Assembly (NCBI GenBank): GCA_002706765.1
Contig: PAJV01000013.1
Coordinates: 310,001-374,000, forward strand
DNA length: 64,000 nt
Direction of reading: 5' to 3'
DNA from: Gimesia sp.
GTDB lineage: Bacteria > Planctomycetota > Planctomycetia > Planctomycetales > Planctomycetaceae
The notes below the pieces were generated by a model. That model was given only the letters and a program-made list of their open reading frames with translations. It was not told where the DNA came from and made no database searches. Positions 1 to 9,383 of the stretch are shown piece after piece. Position 1 is the stretch's first letter; every line of letters starts with the position of its first letter. A program made the translations under genes and the position numbers.

Positions 1-1
1 C

Positions 2-1258
2 AGATTCTTACAGAACAATGTTACTGGTAACGGTGCCGGAATTCTCTTCGAGCATGGTCAGGCATCTGTTTCAAACAGTATTTTTACGGGCAACATTTCC
101 GACAGAGTTGGAGGAGGGATTGCAAACTACTGGACTACCTTGTTCGTAGAGAACAGTACGTTTCATCAGAACTACGCCAGAGTATATGGTGGCGGAATCA
201 GTAACGGTGGAATATTTTCTTCAGAGGGAGGAGGAGACCTCACTCTTCTCAGTAGCACACTTTCAGAAAACAGTACAGTTAATAACGGTGGTGGATATTA
301 CTCTAATTACGGTCTGACCAGGATTTTCAACAGCACGCTTTCAGGTAACAGTACGCTTCATTCAGGGGGAGGGATCAATGTTGGCAGGCCAATCTACGTG
401 GATACGTACTCTGCTCCCAATGTCGAAGGCCCTGCAGAACTGGAAATATTCAACTCCACAATCACAGGAAATACAGCCAACCATAGATCCGGGATTTACA
501 CGATATATCAGATTGAGGTTACGAATAGTATCATAGCAGGAAATCCAGCAGACGAATCTTATCCACAAAACTCAGACAAAATCACTGCCACCAGCAGTAT
601 TATTCAGGACAGCATTGAAAGCCTGCTGGACCCGGTGTTGAGAGACAATGGCGGTACTACGAAAACACATGCATTATTACCGCTTAGCGCTGCCATTAAT
701 GCCGGTGACAATTCCACAGCTTCAAACGCGGGGCTCATTAATGATCAACGAGGAATCGGTTTCCCAAGAATATTTGATGGTATAGTTGACATCGGTGCTT
801 TTGAATCGCAGTCATTGCACTTTCTCGTCGACTCTACCCTGGATACCGATGATGGCAACTATTCCGCCGGAAACTTATCGTTGCGGGAAGCCATCAAACT
901 GTCGAATGAATCAGCGTCGGTTGATACCATCACCTTTGATGCCAGCCTGTTTGATCAGACGCTCCTGCTTTACAATGAGCTGGTGATTACCGATGACGTG
1001 ACCATCATCGGCCACGGTGCCGCGCACCTGACCCTCAGCGGCGATGGAACCCGCCGGCTCTTTCGAATTGACGATGGGGATGCTGAGACTTCCATCAGCG
1101 TGGAGTTGAGCGACTTCACACTGGCAAATGGGTTCGCTTATTACAACAGTGGTGGCGCCTTCACAATCTGGAATCACTGTCCGTTTCCGATGTCGTGTTT
1201 GCAGACAATCAGGCCAGCATTTTATATGGCGGGGCTATTTTCAGTGCCGGCGACCTGA
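2..1258 (+). CDS. Giant beta-helix surface protein, 5' part (partial, frameshifted)
   Basis: The reading frame is open from the first bases of the window, so the gene begins upstream. The product is a run of beta-helix repeats (GGGI and NSTxSxN motifs) resembling chlamydial polymorphic outer-membrane-protein repeats. A choice-of-anchor Q-type segment follows (LLDPVLRDNGG ... THALLPLSAAINAGD, about 617-800), and then a CSLREA-type motif (LSLREAIKLSNE, about 870-910) opens a second module. At about 1159 the frame breaks: after GGA the protein should read I-H-N-L-E-S-L, but a missing base diverts it to a stop at 1256-1258. The rest of the protein continues in another frame to 3678. It is probably a secreted or cell-surface protein. 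Its tandem paralogue lies at 4100-8863. The frameshift could be real or an assembly error. Confidence 0.75.
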   Translation, partial: RFLQNNVTGNGAGILFEHGQASVSNSIFTGNISDRVGGGIANYWTTLFVENSTFHQNYARVYGGGISNGGIFSSEGGGDLTLLSSTLSENSTVNNGGGYYSNYGLTRIFNSTLSGNSTLHSGGGINVGRPIYVDTYSAPNVEGPAELEIFNSTITGNTANHRSGIYTIYQIEVTNSIIAGNPADESYPQNSDKITATSSIIQDSIESLLDPVLRDNGGTTKTHALLPLSAAINAGDNSTASNAGLINDQRGIGFPRIFDGIVDIGAFESQSLHFLVDSTLDTDDGNYSAGNLSLREAIKLSNESASVDTITFDASLFDQTLLLYNELVITDDVTIIGHGAAHLTLSGDGTRRLFRIDDGDAETSISVELSDFTLANGFAYYNSGGAFTIWNHCPFPMSCLQTIRPAFYMAGLFSVPAT

Positions 1259-3678
1259 CAGTGACGAACAGCACGTTTGTCCGCAACTGTTCAGATTACT
1301 ATGGCGGCGCCATTTACAGTACCGAAGGTTTATTGTCGATCACGGGCTGCGATTTCACAGAAAATCAATCGGCCTATGCGGGAGGCGCAATCGTCGTTCA
1401 AAACGGTAACCTGACGGTTTCTGGCAGCACGTTTTCGGAAAACAGCAGTGCTACCTTAGGAGGGGGGATATTCATCAAGGAGGGAGTTTTAATCGTCAGT
1501 AATACGGACTTCACAGAAAACAGTTCAGGAACAGGAGGTGCGATCTATCATCAGATCTCGTCGACCTTCCCTCCCGTCTTTACGGAATTGACCATCACGG
1601 ACTGTACCTTCCAGGGCAATACGACAACCTCCAGCGGAGGGGCCGTGTTTTATTTGTCGGCGCTTTCTGTGTATGGTTCCTATTACACTGCTTATGTTGA
1701 AAACAGTCTCTTTTCAGAAAACAGCGCCATCTCAGGCGGCGCGCTGTTTTTAAGTGGAGAAAATATTCTTGTCACAGGTTCCACCTTTTTTAAAAATTCG
1801 GCAAAGTTCTACGGCGGGGGCATCAATAGTGAAAGTGATAACCTGACGATCCAGAGCAGTCTGTTCGAAAAGAATTCTTCGAACTACTGGGGAGGAGCAA
1901 TTTTTTCAAAGAGGTCCCTGGTTCTCCAAAACAGTACGCTCTCCGGCAATACAGCTGAACAGGTCGGCGGCGGCATCGCCTTTAATAACATGGGCTATGA
2001 CTGGGAGATCATTAATTCCACTTTGACCGGAAACGCTGCCTCCAGGATCGGGGGCGGTATCTATGTGTTTCCCGGTATGTATGGGACGATCACCAATTCG
2101 ATTATTGCCGGTAATACGGCTGCTTCGACTCCGCAAGTTGTAAACTCTGTCACAAAAACAAACAGCATCGTCCAGGAGAGCGTGGCAGGTTTGCTCGATC
2201 CTGTTTTGAGAGACAATGGCGGCGTTACGAAAACACACGCGCTTTTACCAGGAAGTGCAGCCATCAACGGCGGTGACAACAATGCTCTGGATGACACGAA
2301 CCAGTTGATCATCAACCGCAGAGCCATCACTCAGGACCCGCGCGGCGAAGGATTTGAACGCATTGCAGGTGAGACCATCGATATCGGTGCCTTCGAAGTG
2401 CAACACACGTTTGCCCAGGTTGAGTTGCGGATGGTCGACGAAAAGACGACCACTCAAAGCAATGGAGAGCAAACGACTCTTCCGGATAACCTGACCTGGA
2501 TTGATGAATGGAGCGGTTACTGGCTGGAAATCTGGATCAGTACTCCCGCGGCGACCGATCTGGGAGTGTTGTCTGCAGCCATGAACCTGAGTTACAACAC
2601 CGCGATTGCCACCGCTGTCAGTATTGAATATGGGGCTGCATTTAACCTCAATCAAACAGGAACGATCAATGATCTGACCGGTTTGATTGAAGGTCTGTCT
2701 GCTGAATCAAGTCGGACCGATGCGGGAGACGATCAACGGGTGCTGTTTGCCCGCATCCGGTTTGAATCGACGGACAGTGATGGCATTGACCTGGATCTGA
2801 CAGGTCAGCTCATGATTCCGCAAAGTCCTGAGTTCACGGTTCACCAGACCGAGGTGCAACTGGTGGGCAGCATCGCTACCGAAGAAGTACAGGGGCCTGC
2901 CCCCGAAACGCTGGTCTTCGCGAACCCCTATGATCTCAACGATGACGACAAAATTAACTATCGTGATCTGATCCTGTTTGTCAGTGTCTATAATTCTGAC
3001 CCCAGGGAGGTGAGTTCCGACTATGCCTGGTTCGCAGATCTGGATCAGAATCATAATGTCAACTACCGCGATCTGATCTCCCTCGTCGGTAATTACGGTA
3101 AGAGTAAAGCCAATCAGTCGACGGTCAATTATCCCCAGGGTTTCCCTGATACCTGGAACAGACATTTAACAGTCGAGACCACACTGTTACCACAGTTGAG
3201 TGCCAGGCCTGTCGAGCAGGCGTCAGCGGAGTCCGTGTTGAGCAACGTCGTTGAGTCTCTCGAGCCGCAATTGACACCAGCAGAAAATGAAAAACTGGCG
3301 CAGGTTGACATCGAGATCGTTGATCTTCCCGAGGGCGTGTTAAGCAATACCGTCCACGGTACGATCTATATCGATGTCAACGCTGCCGACTATGGCTGGT
3401 TTGTGGATGGCACACCCGACGACAACTATGAATTTTATGCGTCAGGACCTTACACTTTGATTGCCGTGCCTTCTGGTAGCAGTAGTGCTTTCGGAACCAT
3501 TGATCTCTGGACCGTCATCCTGCATGAACTGGGACACCTGCTGGGCTACGAACATGCAGACGTCGGAGCCATGCAGGAAAGTCTGACCCCCAGCGAACGT
3601 CGGCTGATGGACTGGAATGATAGTGCGGACCAGTTTTTCATGGAATTTCCCACGCAATCGTTATTAACGTCATTTTAG
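1195..3678 (+). CDS. Giant beta-helix / dockerin-like / metzincin protein, 3' part after frameshift
   Basis: This is the continuation of the gene entering from the left edge. Homology to the paralogue resumes in this frame from about 1162, so the GTG at 1195 is only the first in-frame start and is probably not a true one. Residues 1-400 are beta-helix repeats closed by a choice-of-anchor Q-type segment. Residues about 405-560 form a beta-rich domain that looks cohesin-like (GYWLEIWIS ... VLFARIRFE). Residues about 575-640 carry two EF-hand-like loops (DLNDDDKINYRD and DLDQNHNVNYRD), as in dockerin domains. A metzincin-type zinc motif HELGHLLGYEH is at 777-787, followed by a methionine (GAMQESL) that could be the Met-turn. 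The combination suggests a surface-anchored or secreted zinc peptidase. Domain names are inferred from motifs; activity is unproven. Confidence 0.8.
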   Translation: MFADNQASILYGGAIFSAGDLTVTNSTFVRNCSDYYGGAIYSTEGLLSITGCDFTENQSAYAGGAIVVQNGNLTVSGSTFSENSSATLGGGIFIKEGVLIVSNTDFTENSSGTGGAIYHQISSTFPPVFTELTITDCTFQGNTTTSSGGAVFYLSALSVYGSYYTAYVENSLFSENSAISGGALFLSGENILVTGSTFFKNSAKFYGGGINSESDNLTIQSSLFEKNSSNYWGGAIFSKRSLVLQNSTLSGNTAEQVGGGIAFNNMGYDWEIINSTLTGNAASRIGGGIYVFPGMYGTITNSIIAGNTAASTPQVVNSVTKTNSIVQESVAGLLDPVLRDNGGVTKTHALLPGSAAINGGDNNALDDTNQLIINRRAITQDPRGEGFERIAGETIDIGAFEVQHTFAQVELRMVDEKTTTQSNGEQTTLPDNLTWIDEWSGYWLEIWISTPAATDLGVLSAAMNLSYNTAIATAVSIEYGAAFNLNQTGTINDLTGLIEGLSAESSRTDAGDDQRVLFARIRFESTDSDGIDLDLTGQLMIPQSPEFTVHQTEVQLVGSIATEEVQGPAPETLVFANPYDLNDDDKINYRDLILFVSVYNSDPREVSSDYAWFADLDQNHNVNYRDLISLVGNYGKSKANQSTVNYPQGFPDTWNRHLTVETTLLPQLSARPVEQASAESVLSNVVESLEPQLTPAENEKLAQVDIEIVDLPEGVLSNTVHGTIYIDVNAADYGWFVDGTPDDNYEFYASGPYTLIAVPSGSSSAFGTIDLWTVILHELGHLLGYEHADVGAMQESLTPSERRLMDWNDSADQFFMEFPTQSLLTSF

Positions 3679-3708
3679 GTGTACGTATGAGATCGTGTGT
3701 TCGTGGAA

Positions 3709-3795
3709 CGAGACTGTGACCAGTTTTACTGTCGCATCTCCAGAATCGTTAGGGTCGATAAAAATAGATTGAGAGACGCCAGGGTTTAATGTGTT
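3709..3795 (-). repeat. Dispersed intergenic repeat, copy R1
   Basis: Read on the minus strand, this stretch aligns without gaps to R2 at 3915-4002, with roughly four in five positions identical by eye. Shared blocks include AACCCTGGCGTCTC and ACAGTAAAACTGG. It lies 30 bp after the stop of the first giant protein. R1 and R2 form an inverted pair, so the gap between the two giant genes could fold into one long stem. Confidence 0.7.
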
Positions 3796-3914
3796 GCGCT
3801 CTCGTGAGAAGACAGGGAAAATACGTTTGTATCCTCTCTGATTTATGATAGTATACGATCTACTCGACACAAAATATTTAAGTGTCATTCAACCCAATTT
3901 AGATTTCTAGAACG

Positions 3915-4002
3915 CATCACATTTAACCCTGGCGTCTCCCGAGCTATTATGCTCGGTCCAAATGGTCTTGGAGACGCTACAGTAAAACTGGACACAGTCT
4001 AG
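3915..4002 (+). repeat. Dispersed intergenic repeat, copy R2 (best-preserved)
   Basis: The outer arms GCGTCTC and GAGACGC are complementary. Inside them lies a perfect 6-bp hairpin, CCGAGC-TATTAT-GCTCGG. A third short pairing follows at CAGT-AAA-ACTG. Copies or part copies recur near 3750, 10800, 45540, 46490 and 55280. One frame reads as a peptide (NPGVSRAIMLGPNGLGDATV), and R1 gives a related peptide, so an origin as a coding fragment is possible. No insertion-sequence gene is nearby. Confidence 0.7.
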
Positions 4003-4099
4003 AACCCACTCACTAAACTCCACTCATTCCAGTCAGTTGTGACGACACAACTGCCAGTCGGAACAGGGTCCCAGTAAGACAACCGGATCACTCTCAATC

Positions 4100-7000
4100 A
4101 TGTTAGTACAACAGTGGCTCACCTCGTTGCAGAACCAGCTCCGTTCCCGATTTGCCCGCTCTCCCCGTGGCCGTCGTCAACAGAATCGCAGGCTGAAAAC
4201 CCCGTCCGCACAGGCACTGGTTTCCCGCAATGTCATTGAGACGTTGGAAGACCGCACGCTGCTCACCGCTTTCACGGTGGTGAATACGGATGATTCCGGT
4301 GAGGGCAGTCTTCGTGCCGCCATCGAAGCCGCCAATGCGAACGCCGGTGCGGATACGATTTCGTTTGATGCAGCGCTGTCAGAGCAAACGATTGTATTGA
4401 ACGATGAGTTATTGATTTCCGATGACTTAACGATTACCGGTCTGGGAGCGAATCAGCTCACACTGGATGGCAACAACAACAGTCGGATTTTTAATATCGA
4501 TGATGATTCCGATGCATCAACAATCTTAGTTGAGATCAGCGGTCTGACGTTAACAAACGGGAATTCCAATACCGTTGATACTGAATTGGCAGACAATGGT
4601 GGCGCCATTTTCAGCACCGAAAATCTGCTTGTTGAGAATTGTGTCTTTATCGGCAATACTGCCGGATCGGGTGGGGCGATCTATGATGATGCCAGTTCTT
4701 TAACAGTGCGAGGCAGTCAGTTTATCGGGAATACGGCAGAAGAAAGTGATGGAGGCGCTATCTATCACAGTGAAACGTTCCCTTACCCGGAAGACGGTGA
4801 ACGGTTATTGATCGAAAACTCTCAGTTTGCAGGCAATCATGCCCGGTTCTCAGGGGGAGCGGTTCTGCTGCGCGATGGAATCAGTATCGTCACTGGCAGT
4901 ACCTTCACTGAAAACACGGCAGAATTTCCCGGTGGTGCCATCGCAAATATCTTCGGCGACCTGACCGTGAATGACAGCAGTTTTATCGAGAATCATACTG
5001 ATTTCAGCGGTGGGGCGATCGATAACAACGGTACGCTGTTCGTTTCCGGTTCGACTTTTGACAGGAATACTGCGGATGTCAATGGCGGTGGAATCTACAG
5101 CCAGGGAGCGGAGAGTGTCACCATTTATAACAGTACATTCTCCGGAAACAGCAGCGTGTCCAACGGAGGTGGAATTTTTGCACTCGGCAGCAAGCCCGTT
5201 TCTATTATCAACAGCACGATTGTTGGTAATGTGGCTGCCGGAAGTGGGATCAGCAACGGAGGCGGAATCTATCTGTTTAGCACCGACCCTACCTTGATTT
5301 TGAATACCATCATCGCAGGTAATCAAGCCGACTCAGGTCAGCAGATTGCCGGCGATTTCACGGGCACTGCCAACATTATCCAGGAGAGTATCGCTGGTCT
5401 GCTGGACCCGGAGTTGAAAGACAACGGCGGTCCCACCAAAACGCACGCGCTGTTGTCAGACAGTGCCGCGATCAACGCCGGAGATAATATTGCTGCGACC
5501 AATGCAGGACTGACAACAGATCAGAGGGGAACCGGTTTTTCCAGAATCGTTTCCGACATCATTGACATTGGTGCTTTCGAATCGTCCGTCGTGGAACCAG
5601 TCGATCTGGTCGTCAGTACCACCTCCGATGTAGTCGATGGAAATTATTCACCCGGCCTACTGTCGCTTCGTGAAGCCATTCAACTGGCGAATTCCACTTC
5701 CGGCGCGGATACGATTTCGTTCGATGCCTCGCTGGCCGGGCAGACGATTGTGCTGACCAGTGAATTGCTGATTTCGGATCACCTGACCATCACCGGCCTG
5801 GGGGTCGATCAGCTGACAATCAGCGGTGACAATGACAGCCGGATTTTCAATATATTTGATGGTCAAGTTGATACTTTGATCGATGTGGAAATCAGTGGTC
5901 TCACACTGACGAAAGGATCTTCCACGCAGGGCGGAGCAATTTATAACTACGAAAACATCGTGCTGACAGACACACTCTTTACGGAAAATAAAGCCAGCAG
6001 TGAAGGGGCAGCAATTTTTTCCGGCCAGGGTAGTGTGTCGATGTCGGAGAGTAGACTGTCTGCAAACATCGCTGATCGCGGGGCAGGAATCTTTGCGATC
6101 AACAGCATTCTGACACTGGATACATCCACATTCTCCGGGAATACCGTGACGAGAGACGGATCCGCCATTTATAACATTTTCTACACCCCATCCCTGGAAC
6201 TGAATCCTTCGACAATTACAGGGTGCACCTTTGTAGATAACACAGCAGCCGGCAATGGTGGAGGAATTTATAATTCCGGAGGCATCATCATCGTGAGTGA
6301 CAGTACGTTTTCTGAACAAAAAGCAGTCCTGGGAGGGGGTATCTATTCGAAGACTAATGGATATACGGGAAACATCTCAGTCATCAACAGCACGTTTTCA
6401 AACAATACCGAGGTCGAATCCGGAGGAGGAATTTATAGTGATGGAGTCGGTCTGTCAGTGGAAGATTCTTTCTTCACAGGCAACGTAGTATTCGGAGAGA
6501 ACACAAATGGTCTGGGTGGAGGCATTTATATTACAGGTGGCTCTCTCACTGTAACCGGTACAGAGTTTTCTGATAATGTGGCCTCCAGAGGCGGTGGAGG
6601 GATCTATTCGGGGGGCAACGAGTTTCTGACCATTTCAGCTTCAACTTTCAATAGAAATCAATCCCGCTCAGGTGGCGGAATTTTTAACAATAACACGACG
6701 TTGAGCATTCTTGACTCTCGCTTTACGGAAAATCAGGCGTTAGTGACTCCTGGAAAGGAATATCTGTCGGCCGTTGGTGGTGCTGTATTTAACTCTTATG
6801 CTGTGGCTACAGCAGCGGGGGAAATGGATACGCTCATTGCCAATACGGAGTTTACTGGTAATTATGCCGATAATGCAGGGGCTGCCATACAACAATCATT
6901 TGGTTTTATCACCATCAACAACAGCTTGATTACTGAAAATCTGGTCGGCACAAGTGGAAGCGGCATTCATAACTCATTTGGCCAGATGACAGTGCATCAA

Positions 7001-8863
7001 AGTACGATTTCAAATAATAAGTCTCTCGGAAACGGGAGTGGAATTTCCAATAACGGAACGTTGCTGCTTTCTGAGAGTACTGTCGCTGGCAATATTGCAA
7101 CTTATTTTGGTGGGGGGGTCTATATTTCGTCCGACGGAACGACAACCATTTCCAATAGCACGCTCTCTGGAAATCAGTCTGCAAGAGACGGAGGGGCTCT
7201 ATATGCCAATACCAACCAACCTTTGAGCATTATTAACACGACCATCACCGGGAACTCTGCAGTTCGCGGCGGTGGAATTCGCGCCGATAATGTCATTCCG
7301 GCACTCACGAACAGCATTATTGCCGGAAATACAGCGGATCTCGAACCGCAGCTTTACAGCAATTACACGAACGTGAACAGCATTGTCCAGGACAGCATTG
7401 TCGGCCTGCTGGACCCAGTTCTGCGCGACAACGGCGGTCCCACAAAAACGCATGCCCTGCTGCCCGGCAGTGCTGCCATTGATGCCGGCGATAATACAGC
7501 TGCCACCGCCGCCGGTCTCACAACCGACCAGCGTGGGGAAAGTTCCTCCCGGATTGTCGACGGAACGGTCGATATCGGTGCTTTCGAAGTTCAGGCCCCG
7601 TTTGCCCAGGTAGATTTACGCATCGTCAGTTCGGAAACGACAACGGAAGACAATGGTGAAGTCAGCGCGCTTCCTGCAAACCGGGAGTGGATCAATGAGT
7701 GGGGCGGCTACTGGCTGGAGATCTGGATCAGTTCGCCGTTGGCAACCAGTCAGGGAATCGCTTCTGTCAATTTCAACCTCAGCTATAACACTGCTGTCAC
7801 CACTGCAGTCGCCATCGAATATGGTGCTGCATTCACAATCGGACAGACAGGAACCATTAACGATCATACCGGCGTCATCGAAAACCTGTCTGCAGTAACC
7901 AGTTTGAGTGATGTCGGCGATGACCAGCCTGTGCTGTTTGCCCGTATTCGTTTTGAATCTGAATCTGCTGATGCAGTCGCCCTGGATGTCGAAGGTCAGA
8001 CTCTGAATCCACAGAGCCCCTCGATTCTTGTTGACTCTTCCGAGATTCTGTTTGCAGGTAGCGCTGCCAGCGAAGAAGTAAATGGACCTGCTCCGGAAAC
8101 GACCATCTACGCGAACCCGTTTGACCTGAATGACGATGAGCTGATTAATTACCGTGACCTGATGCTCTTTATCCGTGCCTTCGGTACCACTCCAGGCCAG
8201 TCCTCAAACCACTTTGCCTGGGCAGCCGACTACAATCAGAATGGGCGGGTCGATTTTCCCGATCTGCTCGCGATGGTATTCAACTTCGGCAAAAGTAAAG
8301 AGGGTGCCATCCCCATTGATTACCCGGCAAACTTTCCGGAAGCCTGGAACCAGTTGCTGACGGTCGAGACACAACAGCCGCTACAGACAACAGCAAAATC
8401 GGTAACACAGGCTACTGCTGAGACCATGCTGGAATCAGCCAAAGCGGAACTCAGTCCGCAATTGGACTCAGAACAACGGCAAGTGCTGTCTGAGGTAGAT
8501 ATCGAAGTCGTCGAACTGGCAGCAGGCACTCTGGGCCGCGCGGTTCCGGGGACAATTTACATCGACGTCAACGCCGCCGGCTATGGGTGGTATGTCGATG
8601 CGACCCCCGCGGACAACAGCGGATTTTCCTTTGCCAGCGAACTCTCATTGATCGCCTTACCCGACAGTGAAGCGGCAGGACACGTTGATCTCTGGACTGT
8701 CATCCTGCACGAACTGGGTCACCTGCTGGGCTACGAACACGCAGACGATGGCGTCATGCAGGAAAGTCTGACCCCCGGCGAACGTCGACTGGCGGACTGG
8801 CAATCTGAAACCGATGCTTTCTTCGGCACTCTGACGGATGATGCAGAACTGAGCGTTTTCTAA
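4100..8863 (+). CDS. Giant LEPR-XLL-type beta-helix protein with dockerin-like and metzincin C-terminus
   Basis: The 1,587-residue protein has a basic N-terminus ending in a LEDRTLL motif (about 49-55), resembling the planctomycete LEPR-XLL export region. Two modules follow. Each has a CSLREA-type segment (about 58-95 and 497-535), a long array of GGGIY/NSTFxxN beta-helix repeats, and a choice-of-anchor Q-type closing segment (about 430-493 and 1092-1163). Residues 1167-1320 form a beta-rich, cohesin-like domain. Residues 1335-1400 hold dockerin-like loops, the first clear (DLNDDELINYRD) and the second weaker. A metzincin motif HELGHLLGYEH sits at 1537-1547, followed by GVMQESL. It is a tandem paralogue of the broken gene upstream and nearly identical in layout from the cohesin-like part onward. 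It is probably exported; the substrate is unknown. The repeats could instead serve adhesion, with the zinc site processing the protein itself. Confidence 0.85.
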   Translation: MLVQQWLTSLQNQLRSRFARSPRGRRQQNRRLKTPSAQALVSRNVIETLEDRTLLTAFTVVNTDDSGEGSLRAAIEAANANAGADTISFDAALSEQTIVLNDELLISDDLTITGLGANQLTLDGNNNSRIFNIDDDSDASTILVEISGLTLTNGNSNTVDTELADNGGAIFSTENLLVENCVFIGNTAGSGGAIYDDASSLTVRGSQFIGNTAEESDGGAIYHSETFPYPEDGERLLIENSQFAGNHARFSGGAVLLRDGISIVTGSTFTENTAEFPGGAIANIFGDLTVNDSSFIENHTDFSGGAIDNNGTLFVSGSTFDRNTADVNGGGIYSQGAESVTIYNSTFSGNSSVSNGGGIFALGSKPVSIINSTIVGNVAAGSGISNGGGIYLFSTDPTLILNTIIAGNQADSGQQIAGDFTGTANIIQESIAGLLDPELKDNGGPTKTHALLSDSAAINAGDNIAATNAGLTTDQRGTGFSRIVSDIIDIGAFESSVVEPVDLVVSTTSDVVDGNYSPGLLSLREAIQLANSTSGADTISFDASLAGQTIVLTSELLISDHLTITGLGVDQLTISGDNDSRIFNIFDGQVDTLIDVEISGLTLTKGSSTQGGAIYNYENIVLTDTLFTENKASSEGAAIFSGQGSVSMSESRLSANIADRGAGIFAINSILTLDTSTFSGNTVTRDGSAIYNIFYTPSLELNPSTITGCTFVDNTAAGNGGGIYNSGGIIIVSDSTFSEQKAVLGGGIYSKTNGYTGNISVINSTFSNNTEVESGGGIYSDGVGLSVEDSFFTGNVVFGENTNGLGGGIYITGGSLTVTGTEFSDNVASRGGGGIYSGGNEFLTISASTFNRNQSRSGGGIFNNNTTLSILDSRFTENQALVTPGKEYLSAVGGAVFNSYAVATAAGEMDTLIANTEFTGNYADNAGAAIQQSFGFITINNSLITENLVGTSGSGIHNSFGQMTVHQSTISNNKSLGNGSGISNNGTLLLSESTVAGNIATYFGGGVYISSDGTTTISNSTLSGNQSARDGGALYANTNQPLSIINTTITGNSAVRGGGIRADNVIPALTNSIIAGNTADLEPQLYSNYTNVNSIVQDSIVGLLDPVLRDNGGPTKTHALLPGSAAIDAGDNTAATAAGLTTDQRGESSSRIVDGTVDIGAFEVQAPFAQVDLRIVSSETTTEDNGEVSALPANREWINEWGGYWLEIWISSPLATSQGIASVNFNLSYNTAVTTAVAIEYGAAFTIGQTGTINDHTGVIENLSAVTSLSDVGDDQPVLFARIRFESESADAVALDVEGQTLNPQSPSILVDSSEILFAGSAASEEVNGPAPETTIYANPFDLNDDELINYRDLMLFIRAFGTTPGQSSNHFAWAADYNQNGRVDFPDLLAMVFNFGKSKEGAIPIDYPANFPEAWNQLLTVETQQPLQTTAKSVTQATAETMLESAKAELSPQLDSEQRQVLSEVDIEVVELAAGTLGRAVPGTIYIDVNAAGYGWYVDATPADNSGFSFASELSLIALPDSEAAGHVDLWTVILHELGHLLGYEHADDGVMQESLTPGERRLADWQSETDAFFGTLTDDAELSVF

Positions 8864-8990
8864 ATCAGATCTTCTTTGAAAGGTGTTGCCAGTTTTGGGG
8901 AATGATTCGCTTCCCGGTTGCGCCTGGCTTAGAATCGGGGTTTGAATCAAATCCGAAGTTCGATCACCGTCCGCGTTCAGGAGGCTGAAC

Positions 8991-9311
8991 TTGAATTTTC
9001 TGCGCCGTATCCATTTCATGATTGCTTTCCTGTTAACGCGACTGTTGAGCAGTGCCTCTGTTGCAGCCGCGCGTCCCAACATTCTGCTGATCCTCGTCGA
9101 ACGCTCTCGCCCGGTCGAATGACGCCCCTGCAACAACCCGACAGCGCCCGCCATTTACGAACTCTACGACTACCAGACCGATCCCCAGGAAACAAAAAAC
9201 CTGGCAGCCGACAAACCGGATATCGTTAAAATGTTGTAACAAAAACTGGCGAACTACCCTGAGCCCCGCCCGCGAAATGCTAAACCTGGGAAAAAGAAAA
9301 CAGGGCTTTAG
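8991..9311 (+). pseudogene. Sulfatase pseudogene (N- and C-terminal remnants joined)
   Basis: A good ribosome site (AGGAGG at 8979-8984) precedes a TTG start at 8991. The frame then encodes a signal-peptide-like stretch and the beginning of a sulfatase (ARPNILLILV) before a TGA at 9120. In the same frame, after the stop, a typical sulfatase C-terminus follows (IYELYDYQTDPQETKNLAAD), then a TAA at 9237, more C-terminal-like sequence (KLANYPEPRPRN), and a TAG at 9309. The whole catalytic middle, including the C-x-P/A-x-R motif, is missing. This is a decayed gene with a large internal deletion. The ending resembles iduronate-2-sulfatase-like proteins, a judgement made by eye. Confidence 0.75.
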
Positions 9312-9383
9312 GGCAAGCACCACCTGTTTCACTTGCCAAACTCGTGGCCAGATATATTGAAGAGTGGGATTTATTGTATGCTG

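Noticed and set aside
3670-3888. 72-codon minus-strand frame after the first giant gene
   Set aside because: It lies over repeat R1 and lacks a ribosome site. Its peptide similarity to R2 is recorded as a property of the repeat, not as a gene.
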